NCBI RefSeq assembly: GCF_009696145.1 | Contig: NZ_VUMO01000005.1 | Span: 62,001-126,000, forward strand | Reading direction: 5' to 3' | DNA length: 64,000 bases | DNA from: Pseudoramibacter porci | GTDB lineage: Bacteria > Bacillota > Clostridia > Eubacteriales > Eubacteriaceae | Shown here: positions 8,430-16,169 of the stretch, in pieces | Layout: each line of letters opens with the position of its first letter | Position numbering within the stretch: the stretch's first letter is position 1 | Notes under the pieces: generated by a model | Told to the model about the DNA's origin: nothing | Database searches by the model: none | What the model saw: the letters and a program-made list of their open reading frames with translations, nothing else | Program-made: the position numbers and the translations under genes

Positions 8430-9311
8430 TCACAGGCTTTTTTTAAAAGCCGCGAGAAAAGTCTCGGCCGCTTTTGAAAAGATGCGGTATTTCTTCCAGA
8501 CGAACACGGCCCCCACCGATACCCTCGGCTCAAAAGGTACAAAGTGTAAATGGGGATCATCGATTTGGTACAGGCCGTGAATGCTCACGGCACAGGCACA
8601 TCCGGTGCGCACCAGTTCCGCGCCGTTGCCGATCAAGTCGAACCGCCCCACTACATTGAGGTCTGCCGTCCGCATCTCTCCGCCGGACCATTCCTCCACG
8701 TCAAAAGTTGCGTTATTCTTCCGCGACGAGAGGAGCAGCGGCATGGCCTTCAGATCTTCAGGCCGAATGGCGCGCCGCTTGGCCCAGAGACTGCCTGCCG
8801 GAACGACGACGCCGACCTCCTCCGTCTCGGGCAGGCGCAGGTAATCGTAAGCGTCGAGGCGCACTGGTTCGAGCAGCAGGGCAAAATCCACGAGGCCCCG
8901 CTCCAGCTGCTCCTGAATCACGTCGACGTTGCCGCTGGAAATCTCACAGGTCAGCTTCGGGTATCTTTCGTGAAGCGCGGCGAAGGTTTCCGTCACCAGG
9001 TGCATGATTTTCGTCTCAGCCGCCCCGATGCGTACACACCCCGACACGTCCTCGTTTTTTCTGGCAAATTCCTCCTCGGTCTGGTCGACGAGAGAAAGGA
9101 TTTCCATCGCGCGCTGCTTCAGCCGCATGCCCTCCTCGGTGAGCAGCGTGCTGCGGTTGGTCCGTACGAAGAGCTTCGTGTCGAGCTCATCCTCGAGATC
9201 GGCAATCTGACGCGACAGCGTCGGCTGGGTGACGTGAAGGACATTCGCTGCCTCCGTCATGTTTTCGTCCTGGGCCACCTCTAAAAAATATTTCAACGAT
9301 CGAATTTCCAT
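8430..9311 (-). CDS. LysR-family transcriptional regulator
   Basis: A 293-aa LysR regulator. The N-terminal winged HTH is MEIRSLKYFLEVAQ through AANVLHVTQPTLSRQIADLE, followed by a linker helix and a periplasmic-binding-like effector domain (RIGAAETKIMHLV onward). The ATG at 9311 has AGAGGGG seven bases upstream and begins exactly at the family N-terminus. It is divergent from the decarboxylase-cupin gene, which is a likely target; the metY-type gene downstream is another. Confidence 0.92.
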   Translation of the reverse strand: MEIRSLKYFLEVAQDENMTEAANVLHVTQPTLSRQIADLEDELDTKLFVRTNRSTLLTEEGMRLKQRAMEILSLVDQTEEEFARKNEDVSGCVRIGAAETKIMHLVTETFAALHERYPKLTCEISSGNVDVIQEQLERGLVDFALLLEPVRLDAYDYLRLPETEEVGVVVPAGSLWAKRRAIRPEDLKAMPLLLSSRKNNATFDVEEWSGGEMRTADLNVVGRFDLIGNGAELVRTGCACAVSIHGLYQIDDPHLHFVPFEPRVSVGAVFVWKKYRIFSKAAETFLAAFKKSL

Positions 9312-9502
9312 TTGCACCCCTCTATTCCCGCATCGCAATGTGGTTACTCTTGATATACAAAAATATTATATCATGCTTTTCAACATAAGCATTTCACATT
9401 TTAACTTTTTGGGGTTAAGATAAACGTGTCAAAAAAATTACACCACTGGAGTCCACCTATGGATGAAAAACCAGACAAAATCTCGTGGACGCTGGCTGCA
9501 GC

Positions 9503-9664
9503 GCTGACTTCATCAAGGCCTACGCCGCTTTGAACAAGCCGAGCGTGCAGATCCGCAGGCTACGCGAGCACCGCAGAGTGCTGCTGTCGGCTATCCACGA
9601 CACGCAAAACAAATTGGATTGTCTCGATTACTTGATTTACACCAAACGGAAACAAACCCATTAG
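9503..9664 (+). pseudogene. C-terminal remnant of a MerR-type regulator
   Basis: About 53 codons reading DFIKAYAALNKPSVQIRRLR and ending LDCLDYLIYTKRKQTH, the usual C-terminus of small MerR regulators. The HTH region is absent. A nearby ATG at 9459 is in another frame and hits a stop after about 24 codons. It lies 21 bp upstream of the decarboxylase-cupin gene, a common MerR target, so that gene may have lost its regulator. Confidence 0.65.
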
Positions 9665-9685
9665 ATTCAAGAAAGGAAATGAACA

Positions 9686-10423
9686 ATGGAAAAACAAACA
9701 GCTGGACGCGACGCCCTCGGCGATTTCGCGCCGAAATTTGCAGCACTTAACGACGACGTACTTTTCGGAGAAGTCTGGGCCAGAGAAGACAAGCTCTCCC
9801 CGAAACTCAGAAGCATCATCACCGTCTCGGCCTTGATCGGCAAAGGGATGGTCACCGACGCTTTGAAGTTCCACCTGCAGAGCGCCCGAAAAAACGGCGT
9901 GAGCAAGCAGGAAATGGCTGAGCTTTTGACCCACATCGCCTTTTACGCCGGATGGCCCAACGCCTGGGCCGCCTTCCCGATGGCGAAGGACGTGTACGCT
10001 GACGACACGACACCGGAAAGCCACGGCGGCTTTTTCGGCCTGGGTCAGCCCAACGACGCCTTCGCCAAATACTTTATCGGTCAGTCCTATTTGAACCCGG
10101 TGACCAAGCCGGACGACCCGCTGGCGATTTTCAACGTCACCTTTGAACCGGGCTGCCGCAACAACTGGCACATCCACCACGCCACCTCCGGCGGCGGCCA
10201 GATTTTGATCTGCGTCGACGGCGAAGGCTGGTATCAGGAAGAAGGCAAACCAGCACGAGCCCTCAAACCGGGCGACATCGTCGAAATCCCGCCGGAAGTC
10301 AAACATTGGCACGGTGCCGCAAAGGACAGCTGGTTCTCCCATCTGGCCTTTGAACTTCCCGGGGAAAACACGTCCAACGAATGGTGCGAACCCGTCGGCG
10401 ACGACGTCTACCTCGCGCTTTAA
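9686..10423 (+). CDS. Carboxymuconolactone decarboxylase-like / cupin fusion protein
   Basis: A 245-aa two-domain protein. Residues 1-100 are a carboxymuconolactone-decarboxylase/AhpD-like helical domain (KLRSIITVSALIGKG, LTHIAFYAGWPNAWAA) without an evident AhpD CxxC. Residues 125-245 are a cupin with metal-ligand motifs NWHIHHATSGGGQ and HWHGAAKDSWFSH. Such fusions are often called cupin/CMD proteins and may act in quinone or aldehyde detoxification; the substrate is unknown. AAAGGAAATG precedes the start. Divergent LysR and the MerR remnant point to regulated expression. Confidence 0.88.
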   Translation: MEKQTAGRDALGDFAPKFAALNDDVLFGEVWAREDKLSPKLRSIITVSALIGKGMVTDALKFHLQSARKNGVSKQEMAELLTHIAFYAGWPNAWAAFPMAKDVYADDTTPESHGGFFGLGQPNDAFAKYFIGQSYLNPVTKPDDPLAIFNVTFEPGCRNNWHIHHATSGGGQILICVDGEGWYQEEGKPARALKPGDIVEIPPEVKHWHGAAKDSWFSHLAFELPGENTSNEWCEPVGDDVYLAL

Positions 10424-10474
10424 ACCAGGGGGGACCAATCATGCCCCTATCCGCCGATATTTAATATATCTGCC

Positions 10475-10509
10475 AAAAAACTGAGCCGGCCTGTAATACA
10501 GGCCGGCTC
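10475..10509 (-). terminator. Strong terminator between the cupin and HxlR genes
   Basis: Perfect 12-bp arms GAGCCGGCCTGT / ACAGGCCGGCTC (10483-10494, 10498-10509) with a 3-nt loop. On the minus strand it is followed by a T run (10475-10480), so it mainly ends the HxlR transcript; it may also stop the cupin mRNA. Confidence 0.88.
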
Positions 10510-10544
10510 GGTTTCACATATATTGTTTTCAACGTATTCTTATT

Positions 10545-10916
10545 TCAATGCCCTTTAAAATAATTTGTTTCATCTGCCACAATTAAATCACCAAAATGCG
10601 CATTACCCCAATCACACATCACTGTAAGAATAGGAATCAACGTTTCGCCGTAGGGCGTGAGTGAATATTCCGTCTTTGGCGGAACCACTGGATAAACCTC
10701 ACGATGGACCAAACCGTCAGCTTCGAGCTGTCGGATCTGCTGCGTCAGCATTTTTTGCGTAGCTTGGGGAATTAGTCGTCTGAGTTCCGAAAATCGAAGT
10801 GTCTTTCCAATGAGATCGTAAAGAATAATCGGTTTGTATTTGCCGCCTATGACGCTCAGTGTTGCCTCAACCGGGCAATGAAAAATACGTTCTTTCTTCT
10901 CATTTTTATTGTGCAT
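10545..10916 (-). CDS. HxlR-family transcriptional regulator
   Basis: A 123-aa winged-helix HxlR protein. It has the family layout [19 protein letters not shown], then [31 protein letters not shown] and the wing [16 protein letters not shown]. The single Cys14 is at the position often used for redox or electrophile sensing. It lies 122 bp downstream of the flavin reductase gene on the same strand, and HxlR proteins often control such redox enzymes. Confidence 0.92.
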   Translation of the reverse strand: MHNKNEKKERIFHCPVEATLSVIGGKYKPIILYDLIGKTLRFSELRRLIPQATQKMLTQQIRQLEADGLVHREVYPVVPPKTEYSLTPYGETLIPILTVMCDWGNAHFGDLIVADETNYFKGH

Positions 10917-11038
10917 ACGCTGCCTCCATCATTTACTATTGCGGCTGTACCAGTTGTTCGTGATGATCTGATGCAGCGCTTCAACTCTCTATATATCATA
11001 ACAGAAATGCAGGTGTCCCTGACATTCATTCGACAAGC

Positions 11039-11602
11039 TTAATGTTTAAAATCCTTGCCGTAGTTCCAGCATTTTGCTATGACTTTTCCCGTTGAAAGGT
11101 ACTGCGCGCTTTGAAATTCAAACAGCACCGGGCTGACCTTTTCATAATCAATTTTTCCGCGTTCGTTAAGACATTCTTCCTGCACATACGTGTGGACAGG
11201 TTTGAGAATGAAGTCGTGAAAATTTCCAACTGTCATCATCTGTTCCACCTTACAAGTCATGCAAACAGGTGCTACTTCTACAATTGGTGCCTTCTCCAGT
11301 TCGTCCATATGCCAGGCAAATGTTTTGGATTTATCGATTTTTTCCGCCTTGACTATGCCGCACCAATCTGCTGCCTTCAACATTGAAGCGCTGACCAAGC
11401 TAACTGAAACGACACCATTTTTCTGAATCGCAGCATCGTCCAACTTGTGTGCTTGGTCCACGCTGATCATCAAACGTCCGTGTTCAGCCACACCAACGTG
11501 TGCAATCGGGAGAAAATTCACTCTCCCATCCTCAAGCATCGTCCCCACAATCGTCGTTGGCATCGGGTACAACCCCATTACACTTCCAATATCTTTCTGC
11601 AT
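11039..11602 (-). CDS. Flavin reductase family (FMN-binding split-barrel) protein
   Basis: A 187-aa flavoprotein of the flavin reductase split-barrel family (VMGLYPMPTTIVGTMLEDGRVNFLPIAHVGVAEHGRL pattern at the N-terminus), likely reducing flavin or a small electrophile with NAD(P)H. The CMTC pair mid-protein is also seen in clostridial members. I choose ATG 11602, which has AGGAG ten bases before it; an earlier ATG three codons upstream abuts that site. The neighbouring HxlR is a plausible regulator. Confidence 0.85.
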   Translation of the reverse strand: MQKDIGSVMGLYPMPTTIVGTMLEDGRVNFLPIAHVGVAEHGRLMISVDQAHKLDDAAIQKNGVVSVSLVSASMLKAADWCGIVKAEKIDKSKTFAWHMDELEKAPIVEVAPVCMTCKVEQMMTVGNFHDFILKPVHTYVQEECLNERGKIDYEKVSPVLFEFQSAQYLSTGKVIAKCWNYGKDFKH

Positions 11603-11742
11603 AATTGTCATGCTCCTTTCATCTGATAACGGTATAAATTGTCTTATCGATATACGCATTTTACATCGTTCTAACGTATTGTGGAAGTACGCACAATGAT
11701 GTGCCATAGGTACAAAAAAGTAAGTATCCTGATCTCCTTGAA

Positions 11743-11772
11743 CAAAAAAAGACTCTAAGAGAACTCAGAGCC
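11743..11772 (-). terminator. Terminator downstream of the GH5 gene
   Basis: A nine-pair stem with two G-T pairs (11751-11772) followed on the minus strand by TTTTTTTG (11743-11750). The 362-bp gap 11603-11964 also contains an open minus-strand frame (to stop 11816-11818) that overlaps the end of the glycanase gene. Confidence 0.8.
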
Positions 11773-11964
11773 TTATGCGTCAACTATGGCCATTCCGGTA
11801 TAACAGTAAATGGTGTCAGTCATTCTGCCCACCCTTTGCTTTGTATTGCTCCTTCAAATTTCGAATATCTTCTTCATGTTTATTTTTCATCCGTTCTAAT
11901 TTGTATATACGTGCCCGCCATTTTTTGCGTGCCGAAAGGACCACAAGAATCTCAAAAATCTGCT

Positions 11965-13116
11965 CTATATTTGCCCAAGTTTCCGGCAGGTATTCACGAG
12001 CCAGATCCCCGTCGTATTCAGATCAGAAGCCTGCCATTGACTCGTCTTATCGCAGGATGGCTTCAGGCACGAAGCCGATTCATCTTTGTTACAAAGCGAC
12101 CAGCAGGTAAAACTGATGCCGTTATTTGTCAAAAGGGTCATCCACCGATTTGCATTGTCGATGTCGTATCCGCCGTTTCCCGATGCGTCGCAGATCCCAA
12201 ATTCCGAGGCAAAAATTGGCGTTTTGCTGTCGACCGCCTGCTTCAATTTATTCTGGACATCGTCTCGGTGCGTGCCGGCGTAAAAGTGGAGTGTGTACAT
12301 GACGTTTTTCACGCCAAGGGGCTTCTTCGCCACTTCGTCGATATCCTGCGACCAGGTGTTGGTGCCGCAGAGGATGATCGCATCGCTGCCGCTGTCCCGG
12401 ATTGTTTTCGAAACGGTTTTGCAATAGGTGTAAAGGTCCCGGCCGCTGCCGTCGAACCATTTGGTATGCGTCGGCTCGTTGCAGATTTCAAAAATCACGT
12501 GCGCATTATTTTTGTACTTGGCAGCATAGGTTTTGAAAAAGTTCTGGACTTGGGCGAGATCGTCGTTGGGATTATAATTCAGAACGTGCCAATCGATAAT
12601 GACGTACATGCCCAGTTTGTCGGCCGCTTTGACCGCGGTTTTAATTTTCGCGTCCATTTTCGCCTGACTGCCCTCGAGGTAGCCGCCCTCTCTCGGATAG
12701 ACCGCAAGGCGAACCGTGTTGATGCCCCATTCGTCGCGGAGAGAGCGCATCGCTTTCTGGTTCACGTACTGCGGATACCACTGAAGCCCGTGGGTGCTGA
12801 CGCCGCGGAGCTGAACGTATTTTTTGTGTTTGTCGAGGATAACCGGCTGCTTAAATCCTTTCGCGTGACCGACCGAAAGCCTGCCGTGCTGGCCGAAGGG
12901 CGTTTTCGAACGCGCCATGGGTTTATTCTTCCCCTTTACCGCATAGCGCAGCCGGGTTCCGCTCGCGTCCGCCCGAAAAGCCTTGGAAGCCGCCACGCTG
13001 TTCTGTTTGGCCGCCACTTGGCTAATCCCGTCAAATCCAAAGGCGGTGGAACTCAAAATCAGGCTGCAAAGTGCGAGTGCCGTCAAGACGCGTCTTTTAT
13101 TCATTTTCTTTTTCAT
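11965..13116 (-). CDS. Secreted glycoside hydrolase family 5 (endoglucanase-like)
   Basis: A 383-aa secreted glycanase. The signal peptide follows MKKKMNKRRVLTALALCSL. The GH5 (β/α)8 barrel begins near ILDKHKKYVQLRGVSTHGLQWYP. The acid/base Glu is in IFEICNEPTHTKW and the nucleophile Glu in FASEFGICDASG. Likely activity is on β-1,4-glucans; related mannan or xyloglucan activity is possible. The start is ATG 13116 after GGAGAG. The C-terminus after NTTGIWL is unusual: the next frame stays open for about 70 codons past the expected end, suggesting a 3' frameshift. Confidence 0.9.
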   Translation of the reverse strand: MKKKMNKRRVLTALALCSLILSSTAFGFDGISQVAAKQNSVAASKAFRADASGTRLRYAVKGKNKPMARSKTPFGQHGRLSVGHAKGFKQPVILDKHKKYVQLRGVSTHGLQWYPQYVNQKAMRSLRDEWGINTVRLAVYPREGGYLEGSQAKMDAKIKTAVKAADKLGMYVIIDWHVLNYNPNDDLAQVQNFFKTYAAKYKNNAHVIFEICNEPTHTKWFDGSGRDLYTYCKTVSKTIRDSGSDAIILCGTNTWSQDIDEVAKKPLGVKNVMYTLHFYAGTHRDDVQNKLKQAVDSKTPIFASEFGICDASGNGGYDIDNANRWMTLLTNNGISFTCWSLCNKDESASCLKPSCDKTSQWQASDLNTTGIWLVNTCRKLGQI

Positions 13117-13187
13117 ACTGAACTCTCCTATTTTGGCGATGATCATCGTATTCATTATATCATTGTCCGGCGGCGCGCATTTCATCA

Positions 13188-13221
13188 AAAAAATAAAAGC
13201 CCTCACGGGCTTTTATTTTTT
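13188..13221 (-). terminator. Terminator after the detached LysRS tail domain
   Basis: A bidirectional hairpin with AAAATAAAAGCCC (13190-13202) pairing to GGGCTTTTATTTT (13207-13219), a 4-nt loop and T runs on both strands. It lies 15 bp past the tRNA-binding-domain stop and is presumably the original lysS terminator. Confidence 0.88.
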
Positions 13222-13235
13222 ATCTCAAGTTTAAA

Positions 13236-13832
13236 CTAGCACAGCTTCGCGCCAGCCGGAATGTGATCGTCGAGGATCAGCAGGTGAAGTTTTTCTTCCC
13301 CTTCTTCTTCGTGGACAGCGGAGATCAGCATACCGCAGGATTCGATCCCCATCATCTTCCGCGGCGCGAGGTTCACGATCGCGACGCAGGTGCGGCCCAC
13401 CAATTCTTCCGGTTCGTAGAATTTATGGATGCCGGAGAGGATGGTGCGGTCCGTGCCGGAGCCATCGTCCAGGGTGAACTGGAGCAGCTTCTTGCTCTTC
13501 GGCACCGCTTCGCAGGCCTTGACCTTGACAGCGCGGAAGTCCGCTTCGCAGAAGGTGTCAAAATCGATTTGATCTTCCATTAGCGGTTCAACCTTGACCT
13601 TCGAGAAGTCGATGACTTCATCGGAGCCTTCGACTTTAAAGCTCGGCTGCTTCTTCGGCTTTTCGCCGTCCAGCGGTTTCATCGTCGGGAGACGTGCCCC
13701 TGAACTTTGTAACCCTTCATATCCCTCCATCACTGCCCGTCCAGAGGTCCTTCGGCGGGGACAAATTTCACACGCGTTCGTATCTCTCCATAACTTTTGG
13801 TAAATCGTTGGTAATCCGTTGGTAAGCGTCAC
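13236..13832 (-). CDS. Detached C-terminal tRNA-binding (EMAP-II/OB) domain of LysRS
   Basis: A 198-aa open frame. Residues 51-198, from MKPLDG onward, match the C-terminal extension of clostridial lysyl-tRNA synthetases: a charged linker, then an EMAP-II-like OB domain (KVEPLMEDQIDFDTF, DFRAVKVKACEAVPKSKKLL, LAPRKMMGIESCGMLISA, ending IPAGAKLC). Residues 1-50 are encoded by the end of the integrated element. The frame opens at a GTG that overlaps the integrase stop (GTGA), so translation may be coupled to int; in-frame ATGs at codons 35 and 51 are alternatives with weak ribosome-binding sites. It could act in trans like Trbp111/Arc1p-type tRNA binders, or be an unused remnant. Confidence 0.8.
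   Translation of the reverse strand: MTLTNGLPTIYQKLWRDTNACEICPRRRTSGRAVMEGYEGLQSSGARLPTMKPLDGEKPKKQPSFKVEGSDEVIDFSKVKVEPLMEDQIDFDTFCEADFRAVKVKACEAVPKSKKLLQFTLDDGSGTDRTILSGIHKFYEPEELVGRTCVAIVNLAPRKMMGIESCGMLISAVHEEEGEEKLHLLILDDHIPAGAKLC
13678..13690 (-). other. Left attachment core of the ICE
   Basis: TTCATCGTCGGGA on the plus strand, the reverse complement of the codons for PTM in the LysRS LFPTMK segment. It matches the right copy at 12 of 13 bases. Host lysS 3' sequence lies to the left and element sequence to the right. Confidence 0.75.
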
Positions 13833-13844
13833 TTTTTACCAAAC
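13796..13844. repeat. Left-end integrase arm-type repeats
   Basis: TTGGTAA occurs at 13797, 13808 and 13819, exactly 11 bp apart (one helical turn), followed by an inverted TTACCAAAC at 13836-13844. The 18-bp TTGGTAAATCGTTGGTAA is repeated exactly at the other end. These fit binding sites for the N-terminal arm-binding domain of the integrase. They overlap the last codons of int. Confidence 0.7.
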
Positions 13845-15058
13845 GAATCGGAGAAATTCCGCAACTCACGGTCCCGCAGGTCCTTTGTCACGTCCGCGTA
13901 AATGTTCATCGTCGTTTGCGCGTCTGCGTGCCCCAGAACGTCCTGCATTACCTTCACGTTTACTCCCTGCTCCACCATTCTTGTTGCGAATGTATGTCGC
14001 AGGTAGTGGCAGCTGAAATGTGGCAGCAGAACCGGGTTGGCGTTATTGGCAGCATTGTCCAGCACCTCGAAGTTGCAATCGCGGATTATCCGGCGGAGGG
14101 CCTTGTTCACTGTGCTTTGGTGATACACCTCGCCGAAGCGATTCAGAAAAACAAAGTTGGTATATCCGTCAATGACGGACTTGCAGGTTATCCCAAACTC
14201 TTTCTGCAACTGCTTCTCTTCCAGAAAGGCTTCCCGAACCCTCGGAACCATCGGAATGATTCTTTCCCCCGCCTTTGTCTTTGGCGTGTTGATGGCAAAG
14301 GTGCAGACGGTGTTTTCCTGCCGATGCGAATAGTAGACAAGGGTATGGTTGACCGAGATTTCATTCTTCTCGAAGTCAACATCTTCCCAGCGCAGGCCGG
14401 TAATCTCGCCGACCCTCATGCCCGTCCAGAGCATGCCCTCTACAATCGGGTACCAGTGATGCATCGGTCCCGGCTTTTTCAGAAACCGTTCCAGAAGCTC
14501 CTGCTGCTCCTGTGTTAAGGCCCTGCGCTTCAAGCCATCGCCTGCATGTGCCTTCTTCAGCTCCCGGAGGGCATTGTCTGACGGGTTATAGCGGAGGTAA
14601 TCGTCCTCAACTCCCACCTGCAACACCTGATGGAGGACCGTATGAACGTTGTCGATGGTTGCCGACTTGAGTCCCCGGTTGTCGGAGAGGCTGTTGTAGA
14701 AGTTCCGCACATCCGACCGTTTCAAGTCCTGAATCCTGCGCTCGCCAAACCCCGTCGAGACAAACTCGGTGTACATGTAGCAGTAATTGCAGAACGTATT
14801 ATCTTTCAGCCCGCGTTTCAGCTTCTTCCACATGCCGAACAGGTCATTTATCGTCAGGTTTTTCGCGTCTGCCCGGATGTGGTCAAGCGAGTCCTTCCGG
14901 ACCGCGTTTTCCTTCTCGCGTAGCTCGTCCAGTGACTTTGCATAGACGGAATGGCTTACGCCCGTCCCGTCCTTCCAGCGATACTCGTAGGTCTGGTTCT
15001 TCCTCTGGTATTCTCCCTCCTTCAAAACTCTGTGTTTGTTATCTTTCCGTCTTTCCAT
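13829..15058 (-). CDS. int: Tyrosine recombinase (ICE integrase)
   Basis: A 409-aa Tn916-like integrase. The N-terminal arm-binding domain (about 15-55) carries the YEYRWKDGTGVSHSVYAKS pattern, then a SAM-like core-binding domain, then the catalytic domain with Arg215 (TGMRVGEITGL), HxxR in HFSCHYLRHTF, a GHADAQTT box and Tyr in MNIYADV. It starts at ATG 15058, eight bases after AGGAG. It is the last gene of the leftward operon with xis, and its stop overlaps the GTG of the LysRS-tail frame. It should catalyse integration into and excision from lysS. Confidence 0.96.
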   Translation of the reverse strand: MERRKDNKHRVLKEGEYQRKNQTYEYRWKDGTGVSHSVYAKSLDELREKENAVRKDSLDHIRADAKNLTINDLFGMWKKLKRGLKDNTFCNYCYMYTEFVSTGFGERRIQDLKRSDVRNFYNSLSDNRGLKSATIDNVHTVLHQVLQVGVEDDYLRYNPSDNALRELKKAHAGDGLKRRALTQEQQELLERFLKKPGPMHHWYPIVEGMLWTGMRVGEITGLRWEDVDFEKNEISVNHTLVYYSHRQENTVCTFAINTPKTKAGERIIPMVPRVREAFLEEKQLQKEFGITCKSVIDGYTNFVFLNRFGEVYHQSTVNKALRRIIRDCNFEVLDNAANNANPVLLPHFSCHYLRHTFATRMVEQGVNVKVMQDVLGHADAQTTMNIYADVTKDLRDRELRNFSDSFGKK

Positions 15059-15159
15059 CCTGTGGTCTCCTTTCCACAAGACAGAAGCACGTACCTGCTT
15101 TTATTTTACCAAGCACGTGCTTCTACGTCCAGCTTTCTGAAATATCCCTGAAAGAATGG

Positions 15160-15357
15160 TCAAATGGAATAGCTCTTCGCAAGGTACTCGTCGAGCAGGC
15201 GGCGCTTTATCAGGCGCTTGCTGCCGTTCCAGAGCACGAACTTGCAGTTCTCGTCATCCGTGATTTGCCGCAGCTTCCCGGTCCCGATGCCGGAGTAGGC
15301 GGCGGCTTCCTCCAATGTCAGGTTGGACTTTTCCCAAATCGGCACCTCTGCCTTCAT
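15160..15357 (-). CDS. xis: Excisionase (Tn916 Xis-like)
   Basis: A 65-aa winged-helix excisionase. LTLEEAAAYSGIGTGKLRQI is the recognition-helix region and KRLIKRRLLDEYL the C-terminal segment, as in Tn916 Xis. It binds the arms to favour excision. It lies 101 bp upstream of int and follows GGAGGA. Confidence 0.92.
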   Translation of the reverse strand: MKAEVPIWEKSNLTLEEAAAYSGIGTGKLRQITDDENCKFVLWNGSKRLIKRRLLDEYLAKSYSI

Positions 15358-15372
15358 CGTGTCCTCCTTTCC

Positions 15373-15582
15373 TCACACCTTGAAACGCAGAATCGCGCGG
15401 AGGAGCTTTCCCTGAAGGTAGGATTTCATGTACATGTCAACCCCGCGCTCCACATGACCGGCGGCGTCCATGAAGGAATGGGTGCAAAGCCGGTCAATGA
15501 ACCCGTCAAAGTAGTCCAGCACTTCCGTTGTTTCCAGCAGGCAGCCTTTTGTGGCGGCGGCCACGGTCTCATACGTCAACAT
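15373..15582 (-). CDS. Helix-turn-helix domain protein (Tn916 ORF8-like, HTH_16)
   Basis: A 69-aa protein resembling the small conjugative-transposon HTH_16 proteins (TYETVAAATKGCLLETTEVLDYFDGFID). It probably helps control the recombination module. The ATG has GGAGG six bases upstream; a TTG two codons earlier is unlikely. It overlaps the 3' end of the sigma-like gene by 14 bp, which implies coupled translation. Confidence 0.8.
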   Translation of the reverse strand: MLTYETVAAATKGCLLETTEVLDYFDGFIDRLCTHSFMDAAGHVERGVDMYMKSYLQGKLLRAILRFKV

Positions 15583-16012
15583 CGTCAACCTCCTCTCCCC
15601 TCAACAGCATGCGCAGCTGTCGAAGTGCCTTAAACCTGCGATACTGGACGGTGGAGCGGGGGCGGCCCAAAAAGGACGCGATGCGCTTGTCTGTCCATCC
15701 AGCGAAGTAGGAGAGAAGTACGATGGACCGGTCATCCTCCTGCAACACCGCCAGCGCGTCCGCAAGCTCTTCATCCACAACCCCGATGGAAAGCCCGCAG
15801 ACCTCGAAAACAACCTCAGCCGGCGGAAACGCCTGCTCGTCCGGGACGCGGAGACGATTGAGTTCCGCTTCGCTCATCTCGGAAAACAGCTTCTCCCTCC
15901 GTTGGTTCTTTGCCATCTCGCGCATCAGGTCCGTCCGCGCGTTTTTCAGAGTCTTCTTGCAGAAGGCGCAGAACATCTGCACGACCGCCTTTTTCTCATT
16001 GTCAGATATCAT
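15569..16012 (-). CDS. Sigma-70-like regulator of the element (Tn916 ORF7-like)
   Basis: A 147-aa protein with a C-terminal sigma region 4-type HTH (DRSIVLLSYFAGWTDKRIASFLG followed by RSTVQYRRFKALRQLRMLL). The N-terminal half has CAFCKKTLKNARTDLMRE, as in conjugative-transposon sigma-like proteins that drive xis/int or transfer expression. AAGGAGGAACC precedes the ATG. It heads the sub-operon with the HTH gene, xis and int. Confidence 0.87.
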   Translation of the reverse strand: MISDNEKKAVVQMFCAFCKKTLKNARTDLMREMAKNQRREKLFSEMSEAELNRLRVPDEQAFPPAEVVFEVCGLSIGVVDEELADALAVLQEDDRSIVLLSYFAGWTDKRIASFLGRPRSTVQYRRFKALRQLRMLLRGEEVDDVDV

Positions 16013-16072
16013 TTGGTTCCTCCTTTCTTCACTTAGTTCACGGAATCAAGGAGCGTTTTTGCCAAAGTGTCT

Positions 16073-16112
16073 GAAAACAGAAGCGTCCCGGCGGGATTTC
16101 CGCAGGGACGCT
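16073..16112 (-). terminator. Terminator between the DnaC-like and sigma-like genes
   Basis: AAGCGTCCC (16080-16088) pairs with GGGACGCTT (16104-16112). The minus-strand 3' side reads TGTTTTC, a modest T tract. It may separate the replication genes from the recombination genes. Confidence 0.55.
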
Positions 16113-16169
16113 TCTTGAAGCTAGGACGGATTTTGCGATTGCAGGAACCCGGCAGAGAGCCTTCCGGTG

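Noticed and set aside
13236-13832. The OB-domain frame as the end of metG
   Set aside because: MetRS also carries this domain type. However, the fragment shares the PTMK junction with lysS, lies on the same strand in the expected order, and its linker and ending fit the clostridial LysRS extension better.
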